Origin: Dictyobacter vulcani
GTDB lineage: Bacteria; Chloroflexota; Ktedonobacteria; Ktedonobacterales; Ktedonobacteraceae
Direction of reading: 5' to 3'
DNA: 64,000 bases
Assembly: GCF_008974265.1 (NCBI RefSeq)
Contig: NZ_BKZW01000001.1
Span: 1,240,001 to 1,304,000, forward strand
Positions 31,409 to 41,060 of this stretch are shown here, one piece after another. How positions within the stretch are numbered: position 1 is the first letter of the stretch; each line of letters begins with the position of its first letter. Under the pieces are notes generated by a model. It was not told the DNA's origin. It searched no databases and saw only the letters and a list, made by a program, of their open reading frames with translations. A program made the translations under genes and the position numbers.

Positions 31409-31566
31409 TGCAATCATAAAGGTTACCCAACTAATCTCCGATAAGGTTCCCTGCAATCATAAAGGTTACCCGGCTAATCTCTGATAAGGTTCCCTGCAGC
31501 ACAAAAAGCGTCCCGGATAACCCTGATAAGGTTACTTGCAACCCAAAAGGCGACCCGGGTAACCTT
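31409..31566. repeat. 43-bp tandem repeat array
   Basis: Units begin at 31409, 31452, 31495 and 31537, each starting TGCA. The first two differ at only three positions; the third and fourth are more diverged, and the last is truncated by the palindrome. Each unit carries AAAGGTTACCC-like and GATAAGGTTCC-like motifs, so heptamers recur about every 21 bp, near two helical turns. Confidence 0.85.
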
Positions 31567-31640
31567 TGTATCGATATTATCGATTAGATATATTTTTAAT
31601 ATATCGTATTTAATTTTCTTAAATCGATAATATCGATACA
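31567..31640. repeat. AT-rich cruciform with 19-bp perfect arms
   Basis: Arms 31567-31585 and 31622-31640 are exact inverse complements. The 36-nt loop holds an inner hairpin GATATAT/ATATATC (31587-31605). Each arm contains two ATCGAT sites. It abuts the 43-bp array. It lacks the GC-rich stem of an intrinsic terminator. Confidence 0.85.
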
Positions 31641-32162
31641 AGAGCAGCAGCAGTTTTTCGCCTGTTGAAATGTTTGACTATCCTTGCTATACTGGATAAG
31701 TATCAATTCACAAACATCCCTCATCGGTAACCTTTCTCCTTTAGGACTATGGCTAATTGCTCTTCCCATCTGCTTACAGCTTTGTTGGTGTGCTGTTCTC
31801 TCTGGATTTTTCGGGCTCTTGGTACGAAATTAAATGGCGTGCTATAATACTACAGGCACTGCTTTTGGCGTCTGGCTGATCCACCACCGCAGTATGTCGC
31901 CCCACATGGTCATACTCCTGTTCTATGTAGATTACTTTTGACAATTCACTATGGGCATGACTGGCGGGTGACCCGGTGGATAGATAGAGGGTTGTCAACT
32001 GGAGTGGAGATTTTCAGGGGACATGAGCAACGTATTTGTCCTATGCTATCTATGGGCTCTCTCTATCTCCTTACTAAATGTTGAACTCATAGATGAGTAT
32101 ATTCCGCTATGATCGCACGATTGCTTTTGATATATTAACTATTCAAACTTCTGGTGAGATAA
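31641..32162. other. Gene-free region upstream of menF
   Basis: No gene supported. It should contain the promoter of the men operon; AT-rich sequence at 32120-32145 is a candidate but no -35/-10 pair is convincing. Confidence 0.3.
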
Positions 32163-33640
32163 ATGGATACAGCTTTTACTTATAATGAGCGTAGTGCAAA
32201 CAATTCAGGGTCCTTGTTTTACGAGCAGGACCACTTTGTGAGGACCTTCCAACTGGCGACGGAGCGCGCTGAACAGCTAGGACGCCAGATTCTTGTGAGC
32301 ATTACCCTCCCCATTGCTCTTTATGATCCCCATTTGCTTTTTACAACTTTGCAACAGCTTGATCTCGGGGATCGTTTTTTTTGGTCCCGCTCGTCCGATG
32401 CGCGTGCGCTGGTTGGCGTAGGGCAGGCTGCACTGATCGAGACAACAGGACCCGAGCGCGTGGCGACGGCTGCGGCCATCTGGCGCGAATTACGACAGCA
32501 TGCCATCATTGAGAAGCATTCAGATATGTTACCGGCATATACTTCAGGCCCGGTACTGCTGGGTGGCTTCACATTTAATACACTGACAGCGCATACCGAC
32601 CTCTGGAAAAACTTTCCTGATGGTTTGCTGATTTTGCCCTATCTCCTGTTTCATTCTGATGAGGATAAAGCGGGCCTGACAATTAATGCTTTGATTGGTG
32701 CTGATGATGATTATGCACAACGTGCCAGTACGCTGGTCGAGACATTGCAACGCCTGGCGAACGCCTTACAAAATCAGTCTGCACCACTAACTACACAGGT
32801 AACCACCACGGAGGAGTTTACAACACATAATCTGCTGCCAGCCGAGCAGTGGAAAAACCAGGTGGCCCGAGCAGTAGAGAAGATTCGGGCGGGCGCGTTT
32901 GAGAAGGTTGTGCTGGCTCGTGGCGTACAGATTGAACAAGCTGAGCCTTTTGATGTGGATGGTACGCTGCAACGCTTGAGTCAGTCGTATCCAGGCGCTT
33001 ATGTGTTTGCGATCCAGCGCGGAGCACGCTATTTTATGGGTGCGACCCCTGAACGCCTGGTCTGTAGTGAGGATGGGCAGATTCAGACAATGGCGCTGGC
33101 AGGTTCGGCTCCGCGTGGCGCGACTGAAAAAGAAGATCAGCGCCTGGGTGCGGAACTGCTCAAGAGTGAGAAAAATCAGGGCGAGCATCATTTTGTGGTT
33201 ACTACGATTCGCGATGCGCTCTCGGCCCTTTGTTCGCATGTCTGGGTAGCGGATGCCCCCACTTGCTGAAACTAAAGAACATCCAGCATCTGGAAACACC
33301 AATTATGGGTAACCTTTTGCCGGGACATAGTATTCTGGAGGCGATTGAAGATCTCCATCCCACGCCTGCGGTCGGTGGCTATCCACGCCTGCCAGCCCTG
33401 GAGGCGATTGCAGAGGATGAGCATCTGGACCGTGGTTGGTACGCGGGTCCGGTTGGTTGGATTGGAACTGGTGGCAACGGGGAGTTCGCGGTAGCGCTGC
33501 GTTCAGGCCTGGTTGAAGGCCGACAGGCAACGCTATTTGCCGGTTGTGGCATCGTGGCGGATTCTGATCCGGAAAGCGAATTGCAGGAGTCTTGCTTGAA
33601 ATTACAGGTAATGCTACGTGGTCTCGGCGGCGAGAAGTAA
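32163..33640 (+). pseudogene. menF: Isochorismate synthase, one-base frameshift near the C-terminus
   Basis: Restored length about 492 aa. The chorismate-binding domain is clear from about 225 onward: WKNQVARAVEKIRAGAFEKVVLARG, YVFAIQRGARYFMGATPERLV, MALAGSAPRGATEKEDQRLG and, after the lesion, PIMGNLLPGHSILEAIEDLHPTPAVGGYP and GWYAGPVGWIGTGGNGEFAVALRS. The frame breaks at the five-C run 33255-33259; with six C the protein reads VWVADAPHLLKLKN across the join. It makes isochorismate from chorismate, the first menaquinone step, and lies 9 nt upstream of menD. Intact flanking genes argue that the pathway is used, so the break may be a sequencing error. Confidence 0.9.
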
Positions 33641-33649
33641 GAAGGTCTT

Positions 33650-35482
33650 ATGGCAGAAGTAAATAATGCACAGTATCAAGCACAGATTGAGAATCCTACC
33701 TATGCGTATGTGAATGCTTTTATTGATGAATTGCAACGTTCAGATGTGCGCCATGTGGTGATCTGTCCTGGCTCGCGCTCGACTCCATTGTCTCTGGCGC
33801 TTGTTGCTCATCCTGCGATAAAGGTCTGGATGCATGTGGATGAGCGCTCGGCAGCTTTTTTTGCGCTGGGCCTGGCCAAACAAATAAATCGACCGGTCGC
33901 CCTGGTATGTACCTCAGGAACGGCGGCCGCGAACTTTCTGCCTGCGGTGGCGGAGGCGCATTTGACGCATGTACCGCTGCTGCTTTTGACCGCCGATCGG
34001 CCACATGAGCTACGTGAGACTGGCGCGCCTCAGGCGATTGATCAGAATCGTTTGTATGGCACGCACGCCAAGTGGTTTGTTGAGGTTGCGCTCCCCGAGG
34101 CGACCAACGAAGCGCTACGCTACATCCGTACGCTGGCCAATCGCGTGGCGGCCCTGGCCTGTGAGGTTCCTGCCGGTCCGGTCCACCTCAATTTTCCTTT
34201 TCGCGAGCCACTGACTCCGGGCACACTGGCTAATCAGCCGCTGCCACCGCTTGAACAACGGGATCCCATCGCCTGGCAGGGGCGGCCAGATAATCAACCT
34301 TATGTGAGCGTGATGGATGCCCCCCTGGGCACATTATCCACACCTGAAGTCCAGCAACTCATTAAGCGCATCCAACATACTCCACACGGCTTAATTGTCG
34401 TTGGTCCAACTGCTAATCCCGCCCTGACGGCCCCCCTCTTACAACTGGCCCGGACCCTCGGCTATCCCATTCTGGCTGATCCGCTCTCACAGTTGCGTGG
34501 TGGTCCACACGAGCAGAGCCTGATTCTCAGTAGCTACGATGCCTTTTTACGCCTGGAAACTTTTACAGATCAGCATGTGCCTGAACTGGTGCTGCGCTTT
34601 GGTCCCATGCCGGTAGCGAAACCGCTCATGCTCTATTTGAAGCGCTACGCGCATTGCCCACAGATCGTAATTGATGCCCAGAATGATTGGCATGAGCCAA
34701 CCCAGCTGGCCGACACAATGCTGCATACTGATCCGGTCTCCTTCTGTGAACAGCTTACCGGCTTGCTATCCGAGTCGGCAACCTATCAGCGGGATGAGCA
34801 GTGGCTTGAACGGTGGCAGCGCGCTGATCGTCTGACACGGCAGGCTTTATACACGGCCATCCAGGATTTTCCGGCAACATTTGAGGGCCGCGTCTTCACT
34901 GAACTGGCCGAGCTGTTACCGACGGGCTCGACGCTGTTTGCGGGTAATAGCATGCCGATACGTGATATGGATACTTTTTTCTGGGGTGCCAGACATAGCA
35001 TCCAGACAGTAGGCAACCGTGGCGCAAATGGGATTGATGGAGTAATCTCCAGCGCGCTGGGAGTGAGTGCGAGCAAACAGGAACGCACACCAACGGTGCT
35101 GGTGATCGGCGATCTGTCGTTTTACCATGATCTGAATGGTTTGCTGGCGGCACGCCTGCATCAATTGGATCTGGTGGTCATCTTAATCAATAATGACGGC
35201 GGTGGAATCTTTTCTTTCTTGCCCCAGGCTGCCTATCCAGAACATTTTGAGCAGGTATTTGGCACACCAACTGGACTTGAGTTTGAGCCGGTGGTGCGCA
35301 TGTATGGTGGCACTTATCAGCAACCTGCCGATTGGAATGCTTTCCGCCAGGTGTTTCAGCAGGATATTCAAACGAGCGGACTCCATGTAATTGAGCTACG
35401 TACCGAGCGCGCAAGTAATGTTACTATGCATCGTCAGTTGTGGCAGATAGTAGGGAGTGCACTCCGTAAACAGGAGGACTAA
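33650..35482 (+). CDS. menD: MenD, SEPHCHC synthase (thiamine diphosphate enzyme)
   Basis: 610 aa. The N-terminal domain shows VICPGSRSTPLSLALVAHP and HVDERSAAFFALGLAKQ with Glu in the ThDP-activating position; the C-terminal ThDP fold has VIGDLSFYHDLNGLLAARL, containing the GD...N diphosphate and Mg-binding motif. It condenses isochorismate with 2-oxoglutarate to give SEPHCHC. The start at 33650 is 9 nt after menF and menH follows 7 nt after its stop. The length is normal. Confidence 0.97.
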   Translation: MAEVNNAQYQAQIENPTYAYVNAFIDELQRSDVRHVVICPGSRSTPLSLALVAHPAIKVWMHVDERSAAFFALGLAKQINRPVALVCTSGTAAANFLPAVAEAHLTHVPLLLLTADRPHELRETGAPQAIDQNRLYGTHAKWFVEVALPEATNEALRYIRTLANRVAALACEVPAGPVHLNFPFREPLTPGTLANQPLPPLEQRDPIAWQGRPDNQPYVSVMDAPLGTLSTPEVQQLIKRIQHTPHGLIVVGPTANPALTAPLLQLARTLGYPILADPLSQLRGGPHEQSLILSSYDAFLRLETFTDQHVPELVLRFGPMPVAKPLMLYLKRYAHCPQIVIDAQNDWHEPTQLADTMLHTDPVSFCEQLTGLLSESATYQRDEQWLERWQRADRLTRQALYTAIQDFPATFEGRVFTELAELLPTGSTLFAGNSMPIRDMDTFFWGARHSIQTVGNRGANGIDGVISSALGVSASKQERTPTVLVIGDLSFYHDLNGLLAARLHQLDLVVILINNDGGGIFSFLPQAAYPEHFEQVFGTPTGLEFEPVVRMYGGTYQQPADWNAFRQVFQQDIQTSGLHVIELRTERASNVTMHRQLWQIVGSALRKQED

Positions 35483-35489
35483 ATCAAAG

Positions 35490-36368
35490 ATGGAAATGCA
35501 GTCCCTTACCTATAAAGATGGTGAACATCGGCAAATAGATGTTAATGGGGTACAAATGGGGGTGGTCGAGTTTGGGAGGCCGGTAAGCACGGATGTGACA
35601 GCAGGGCCAACACTGGTATTTATCCATGGCTTTACGGGCAATGCGACCAGCTGGGGTCCGTTACTGGAACATTTTGCGGCTCAGCAGATGCATGTTATTT
35701 CCCTGGAGATGCTGGGCCATGGACACTCGACCGCTCCCGAGAATGCGCAACGCTATGCGATGGAACATTGTCAGGCGGATATCCTGGCCGCCTTGCATAG
35801 CTTGAATATTGGTCCAGGCGTGGCGATTCTGGTTGGATACTCGATGGGTGGACGCATTGCCCTCTATACAGCGCTCTCAGGCTATTTCCGGGCCGTGATC
35901 CTCGAAAGTGCATCACCAGGACTATCTTCAGCGAATGAGCGTGAGCAGCGCCGTCGTAGTGATGATGCGCTGGCAACCTGTATCGAGGATTATGGTATTG
36001 AGGCCTTTGTCAGCTACTGGGAAAAACTTCCGCTCTTTGCTAGCCAGGAAAAGCTCTCCATCCAAAAACGCAATACGCTCCGCGAGCAGCGCCTACGCAA
36101 TAATCCGCGTGGATTAGCCAATAGTCTGCGTGGCGTCGGCACTGGTGTCCAACCAGCGCTCCACGAACGCCTGAGCGAAATCACAGTTCCAGTCCTCCTG
36201 CTCACCGGTGAGGAGGATCCAAAGTTTTGCGGCATTGCCCGCACGATGGCTACTCAAATACCACACGCACAACACCAGATCGTAGCCAACGCCGGACACA
36301 CTGTCCACCTTGAACAACCTGAAGCATTCAAAGCACTGGTTCGAAACTTCTGTCGTTCTGTGCAATAA
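35490..36368 (+). CDS. menH: MenH-like alpha/beta hydrolase (SHCHC synthase)
   Basis: About 292 aa from the ATG at 35490, with CAGGAGG twelve nt upstream; a longer frame inside menD has no ribosome site. Oxyanion HGFTGN, nucleophile elbow GYSMGG, acid Asp in LTGEEDPKF and His in NAGHTVHLEQPEAF form the catalytic set. In the pathway it removes pyruvate from SEPHCHC to give SHCHC. Its place between menD and menB supports the call over a general hydrolase. Confidence 0.9.
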   Translation: MEMQSLTYKDGEHRQIDVNGVQMGVVEFGRPVSTDVTAGPTLVFIHGFTGNATSWGPLLEHFAAQQMHVISLEMLGHGHSTAPENAQRYAMEHCQADILAALHSLNIGPGVAILVGYSMGGRIALYTALSGYFRAVILESASPGLSSANEREQRRRSDDALATCIEDYGIEAFVSYWEKLPLFASQEKLSIQKRNTLREQRLRNNPRGLANSLRGVGTGVQPALHERLSEITVPVLLLTGEEDPKFCGIARTMATQIPHAQHQIVANAGHTVHLEQPEAFKALVRNFCRSVQ

Positions 36369-36655
36369 TATGTACATGATTACTAAGGTTTTTATAAGAG
36401 GTAAGGTATGAGCATCAGCGTGGATTGTCACCACTCGGAACCACGATCAACATAGGTTCGCGGCTTGCCCCGATTGCGCTCCCCACGATAATGCCTGACC
36501 AACATGATGTATGTTCACTCATATGACCATCACATCCGGATCAGGTACGGGAAACCTATCGTAATACGATGCAATCGTGATACGATGTAATTGTGGGCAG
36601 ACCACAAACATAAGTGAAACGTGTTCTATCATATAAACAATAAAAGGAGACTCTG
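36369..36655 (+). promoter_or_regulatory. Intergenic region ahead of menB with two 16-bp direct repeats
   Basis: Contains tandem copies of ATACGATGYAATYGTG at 36564-36579 and 36580-36595. These are about 60-90 nt upstream of menB and may be operator sites for a separate menB promoter. Confidence 0.45.
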
Positions 36656-37474
36656 ATGTCAGTTGAATGGCAAAAAATTCGTGATTACCAGGATATTATT
36701 TTTGAGAAGGCCGACGGCATGGGCAAAATCACCATTAATCGCCCTGAAGTACGCAACGCCTTCCGACCTCAGACGCTTAATGAGTTGATCGAAGCGTTCA
36801 TCATCTGCCGCGAGGATCCTGAGATCGGTGTGGTTATTTTCACCGGCCAGGGCGATAAAGCATTCTGTTCTGGTGGTGACCAGCGTGTACGCGGCGAGGG
36901 CGGCTATGTTGGCGAAGATGGTGTGCCTCGTCTGAATGCGCTTGAGCTTCAGAAAATCATCAAGTATCTGCCTAAACCCGTAATTGCAATGGTAGCAGGT
37001 TATGCCATCGGCGGTGGCCATGTCTTACATATGCTCTGCGATCTCACCATTGCGGCAGATAATGCCCGCTTCGGCCAGACAGGCCCACGCGTCGGTAGCT
37101 TTGACGCTGGCTGGGGCGCGACCTATATGGCTCGTATCGTTGGTCATAAGAAAGCCCGTGAGATCTGGTACCTCTGCCGTCAGTATGATGCTCAGGAGGC
37201 ACTGGATATGGGCCTGGTCAATACCGTGGTTCCCCTGGCACAACTGGAAGAAGAGACAATCAAGTGGGCACAGGAGATTCTGGAAAAGAGTCCAATCGCA
37301 CTGCGCTTCTTGAAATCAGCCTTTAACGCCGACACTGATGGCCTGGCCGGTATTCAGGAACTGGCTGGTAATGCCACAATGCTTTACTACATGACTGAAG
37401 AGGGTAAAGAAGGCAAGAATGCTTTCCTTGAGAAGCGCAAACCCGACTTCTCGAAATTCCCACGCCTGCCATAG
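36656..37474 (+). CDS. menB: 1,4-dihydroxy-2-naphthoyl-CoA synthase
   Basis: 272 aa with AAAGGAG upstream of the ATG. Crotonase fold: [16 protein letters not shown], the oxyanion-hole segment [26 protein letters not shown], and [20 protein letters not shown], which is diagnostic of MenB. It closes the second ring of the naphthoquinone by Dieckmann-type condensation of o-succinylbenzoyl-CoA. A terminator follows, dividing the men genes into at least two transcripts. Confidence 0.97.
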   Translation: MSVEWQKIRDYQDIIFEKADGMGKITINRPEVRNAFRPQTLNELIEAFIICREDPEIGVVIFTGQGDKAFCSGGDQRVRGEGGYVGEDGVPRLNALELQKIIKYLPKPVIAMVAGYAIGGGHVLHMLCDLTIAADNARFGQTGPRVGSFDAGWGATYMARIVGHKKAREIWYLCRQYDAQEALDMGLVNTVVPLAQLEEETIKWAQEILEKSPIALRFLKSAFNADTDGLAGIQELAGNATMLYYMTEEGKEGKNAFLEKRKPDFSKFPRLP

Positions 37475-37499
37475 GCATACTGCCTATCCTATTACATAG

Positions 37500-37544
37500 A
37501 AGGCTCCGGCACACTACAATCGCTGGAGCCTTTATGATTTTTTT
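37500..37544 (+). terminator. Terminator after menB
   Basis: Stem AAGGCTCC/GGAGCCTT (37500-37507, 37525-37532), followed by TATGATTTTTTT. Confidence 0.75.
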
Positions 37545-37622
37545 CAAGCTGCGTACGTGAGTAGAAGATAGGGACAGGAATCTTTTCTGCGATATCTATG
37601 TAGAAAGTCTGGAGCATAAAAA

Positions 37623-38807
37623 TTGCGTAACGAGAACCAGGATCCAAAAGAGCGCGCAGCGCGGATGCCAGTGGTACACGCATTGCGCTGGGACGCTTAT
37701 CGGATTCCTTTACCTGCGAGCTTTACGAGTGCCCATGAAGAACTGGCCACGCGCCAGGGTTTTATCCTGACGTTACAAACCAGTGAAGAAGATATTATCG
37801 GCCTCGGTGAGTGTGCCCCACTTCCGAAGTTCAGTGGTGGCACGATCGAGGATGCACGTGCGAGTTTTCAGACCCTCCCTCCATTAATCCAGGGACAATC
37901 CCTGACGGCCGCGCTTGAACTTGTTTATCAACAGGTTGATGCGCTTCCCACTACAGTAGCCTATGCCCTGGAAACGGCGCTCCTGGATGCGCTGGGACAC
38001 TATTATCACTGCTCTCTGGGTACCTTGCTGGCTCTTCCCACACTGGCTGAGCCATTAACTTCCAACATGCTAGAGACTACACGGACCGGTTTACGTGAGC
38101 AGGTAGCGATAAATACCGTTGTTGGCGCTCAGACCATTGCTTCCGCAGGCGTGCTGGCGCTACAGGCAGTTACCAATGGCTATACCTCTATCAAACTCAA
38201 AGTCGGAGCAGATATCCATCAGGCGCAAGATCTGGTTGCGGCAGTACGAGCTACGATTGGTCCTGGACCACAGCTACGCCTCGACGCCAATGAGGCCTGG
38301 ACTTTTGAGCAGGCCCGGACGATACTCACGGCCTGTGAGCCATACAATATTCAATATGTTGAACAGCCCCTGGCCCGCACCGATCTACCAGGTATGGCCG
38401 CGCTACGCCGCCTGACCAGTATCCCGATCGCCGCTGATGAAGTGCTTTCCGATCTGGCCAGTGCACGCCTGATACTTGAGGCGGAAGCAGCAGATATTCT
38501 GGTAATCAAGCCGCAACTCGCCGGTGGACTACGCAACGCACAACAGATCATCCAGCAAGCCACTGCCGCAGGCATCCAATGCGTAATTACCAGCACCATC
38601 GAGTCTGGTATCGGTGTGGCCAGCGCGCTCCATCTGGCCGCCGCCTCACCGGAAATACAATTGGCCTGCGGCCTGGCCACGCTACCCATGCTAGCCGACG
38701 ATCTGATCATCGAAAACCTGCCCATCCACCAGGGATGCATGACAGTCCCAACCGCTCCTGGCCTCGGCGTCCATCTCGACCAGACCGCTCTGACCCGATA
38801 CACGTAG
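37623..38807 (+). CDS. menC: o-Succinylbenzoate synthase
   Basis: 394 aa if the TTG at 37623 is the start; it has GGAG eight nt upstream, whereas the ATG at 37668 lacks a ribosome site. Enolase superfamily, with GYTSIKLKVG (base Lys), LRLDANEAW, VEQPL and PIAADE providing the metal ligands, and LVIKPQLAGG with the second Lys. It dehydrates SHCHC to o-succinylbenzoate. menE follows 83 nt later. Confidence 0.94.
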   Translation: MRNENQDPKERAARMPVVHALRWDAYRIPLPASFTSAHEELATRQGFILTLQTSEEDIIGLGECAPLPKFSGGTIEDARASFQTLPPLIQGQSLTAALELVYQQVDALPTTVAYALETALLDALGHYYHCSLGTLLALPTLAEPLTSNMLETTRTGLREQVAINTVVGAQTIASAGVLALQAVTNGYTSIKLKVGADIHQAQDLVAAVRATIGPGPQLRLDANEAWTFEQARTILTACEPYNIQYVEQPLARTDLPGMAALRRLTSIPIAADEVLSDLASARLILEAEAADILVIKPQLAGGLRNAQQIIQQATAAGIQCVITSTIESGIGVASALHLAAASPEIQLACGLATLPMLADDLIIENLPIHQGCMTVPTAPGLGVHLDQTALTRYT

Positions 38808-38890
38808 ATTCGGCCCTTACTCTTTCATACAAGAGATATGCAATGATGCATTTTATCAACATGTGCGATTTCATCTGCTGGAGATAGATT

Positions 38891-40426
38891 ATGAATATAG
38901 CCGAGACACATCTGCCTAACTGGTTGCAGCGTAGTGCGGACAATACACCACACAAAATCGCGGTCAGTACACCTGAGATCTCCTGGTCTTTTACCGAGCT
39001 TAATCAACAGGCAATGCAACTGGCACGTCAGCTGGCAACGCTGGGTGTGAGACCAGGAAGCCGGGTCGCCTTGCTGGCCAGTAATGGTCTGCCCTTTGTA
39101 GTCTGCGTACACGCATTAATGCGCCTGGGAGCGATCCTGGTGCCCTTAAACGTACGGTTGACGCTTGAGGAGCAGATCTGGTTGCTACGCGATGTCGAGG
39201 CTCTGGCCCTGGTCAGTGATCTGCATTATCAGGCACGGGCCACAGAACTTCAACGTGCGCTCCCTTCTCTGCTTGAGGCAACTCTGCTCCTTGATACAAC
39301 CAAACGCCAGGTAACCCTACAGGATATCTCACCAGACGCACAGACCAGACTGATAGACGAGATTGATCTGGAGGCGGTCCAGTCTATTATGTATACCTCC
39401 GGGACCACAGGAACCCCCAAGGGAGTGATCATCACGTATAAGATGCAGTGGTGGAATGCGCTGGGATCAGCCTTGAACCTGGGTCACCATCCTGAGGACG
39501 ATTGCTGGCTGCTGTGTATGCCACTTTTCCATATAGGTGGCCTGTCGATTCTCCTGAAGAATGTTATTTATGGCATCCGCATTATTGTCTATGAGAAGTT
39601 TGATGCTCCCCTGGTAAACCAGGCCATTCAATCCCAGGGTGTCACCATTATTTCGGTGGTGGCGGTTATGCTGCAGCGCATGCTGGCGGATCTGGATAGT
39701 CGTCAGCAACAGTATCCTTCCACGTTACGTTGTGTCCTGCTGGGTGGTGGGCCAGCGCCACGACCGCTGCTGGAGGCGTGCGCTCAACGCCACGTCCCTG
39801 TCGTCCAGACATATGGCCTGACCGAGTCCTGTTCTCAGGCCGTGACGCTGGCACCTGGCGATGCTTTGCGCAAACTAGGCTCGGCAGGCCGTCCGTTGCT
39901 GCCTGTACAATTGCGGATCATGGCAGAAGATGTGGTCGCGCAACCACAGCAACCCGGTGTGATCTGCCTCAAGGGTCCCAGCATTACCGCCGGCTATGAT
40001 CATCGTCCAGATGCTACTGCCGCCACGATTACCGATGGCTGGCTGGCCACCGGCGATATCGGCTATGTGGATGAAGAGGGATATCTGTATGTCCTCGATC
40101 GGCGCAACGATCTGATTATCTCGGGTGGCGAAAACATCTATCCCGCTGAGATCGAAGCGATCCTGCTAGCACATCCCGAAGTTGAAGAGGCCGGCGTCTG
40201 TGGTCAGGCCGATGCGCAATGGGGACAGGTACCCATTGCCTTTGTCCATCTCCACACGGGTAGTTCACTCTCACCAGAGACCCTGCAGGCTTATATCACA
40301 CCAGGATTGGCGCGCTACAAATTGCCGCGCGCCATTTATATCGTGGATCATCTGCCGCGTAATTCCTCAGGCAAATTGCTCAGGCGCGAACTACCAGCCC
40401 TACTGGACCGGGAACGCCTGAAATAA
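38891..40426 (+). CDS. menE: o-Succinylbenzoate--CoA ligase
   Basis: 511 aa. ANL-family adenylate-forming enzyme with MYTSGTTGTPKGV (AMP loop), QTYGLTESC, GWLATGDIGY, DRRNDLIISGGENIYP and the C-terminal Lys in RNSSGKLLRREL. It activates o-succinylbenzoate for MenB. A CTGGAG ribosome site precedes the ATG. Its last 27 nt overlap the converging ogt gene. menA and a quinone methyltransferase gene are not in this window. Confidence 0.95.
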   Translation: MNIAETHLPNWLQRSADNTPHKIAVSTPEISWSFTELNQQAMQLARQLATLGVRPGSRVALLASNGLPFVVCVHALMRLGAILVPLNVRLTLEEQIWLLRDVEALALVSDLHYQARATELQRALPSLLEATLLLDTTKRQVTLQDISPDAQTRLIDEIDLEAVQSIMYTSGTTGTPKGVIITYKMQWWNALGSALNLGHHPEDDCWLLCMPLFHIGGLSILLKNVIYGIRIIVYEKFDAPLVNQAIQSQGVTIISVVAVMLQRMLADLDSRQQQYPSTLRCVLLGGGPAPRPLLEACAQRHVPVVQTYGLTESCSQAVTLAPGDALRKLGSAGRPLLPVQLRIMAEDVVAQPQQPGVICLKGPSITAGYDHRPDATAATITDGWLATGDIGYVDEEGYLYVLDRRNDLIISGGENIYPAEIEAILLAHPEVEEAGVCGQADAQWGQVPIAFVHLHTGSSLSPETLQAYITPGLARYKLPRAIYIVDHLPRNSSGKLLRRELPALLDRERLK

Positions 40427-40957
40427 GGCGCTCCCGGGCTCAACCAGCGCGGGCAAAGTCAGACCTTCATGGCTCAGTAGCCAATGCTTACGCTCCAGCC
40501 CGCCAGCGTATCCAGTCAAAGAGGCATTCGCTCCAATCACCCGATGGCAGGGCACCACAATACCAACTGGATTTAGTCCATTGGCTGCTCCGACCGCCCG
40601 CGAAGCCGTTGGTCGGCCCAGACGCGCCGCCAGTTCCCCATACGTCATCGTCGTGCCAACTGGAATTGTACGCAAAGCCGCCCAGACCTGCTGCTGGAAA
40701 GCGGTCCCGCCTGTATTGACAGGAATGTCATCCAGACTATGATAATCACCTGCCAGATAGGCGCGCACACGGCTACTGAAGCCGTAGGGATCAGTTGCCT
40801 GTGTCAACTGGACGGCTCCATAGCGCCTCCGCAATAACAACTGCATGCGCTCTTCATAATCCGCATACTCCAACGAACACAACTGCTCACCATCTACCAC
40901 CAGCACAAGCGTACCAATCGGAGATTCAAGCTCATCATAGCGTAATTCTTTCACCAC
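40400..40957 (-). CDS. ogt: Methylated-DNA--protein-cysteine methyltransferase
   Basis: 185 aa. The C-terminal domain has the helix-turn-helix segment TTMTYGELAARLGRPTASRAVGAANGLNP and the active-site VVPCHRVIG with the acceptor Cys. The protein transfers the alkyl group from O6-alkylguanine to itself. Its neighbour on the same strand upstream in the map, the AlkZ-like gene at 41061, is about 100 nt away, so both may act in alkylation repair. The 3' end overlaps menE by 27 nt. Confidence 0.95.
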   Translation of the reverse strand: MVKELRYDELESPIGTLVLVVDGEQLCSLEYADYEERMQLLLRRRYGAVQLTQATDPYGFSSRVRAYLAGDYHSLDDIPVNTGGTAFQQQVWAALRTIPVGTTMTYGELAARLGRPTASRAVGAANGLNPVGIVVPCHRVIGANASLTGYAGGLERKHWLLSHEGLTLPALVEPGSALFQAFPVQ

Positions 40958-41060
40958 AAGCTGCCTTTCTTACCCATACTCCTGAACAATAACCAGTCTT
41001 TATCCTAAACCCGTCCTTCAACCCACACTGGCACATTTCGGACCTGTTCATTGAGACATG

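Noticed and set aside
31251..31640. CRISPR array
   Set aside because: Units are contiguous 43-bp repeats without unique spacers, and no cas genes are nearby.
31567..31640. Ordinary intrinsic terminator
   Set aside because: The stem is AT-rich and 36 nt apart, with no T run after the right arm; cruciform is a better description.
31774..31998. 74-codon minus-strand frame upstream of menF
   Set aside because: No ribosome site, no recognisable motif and unlikely composition.
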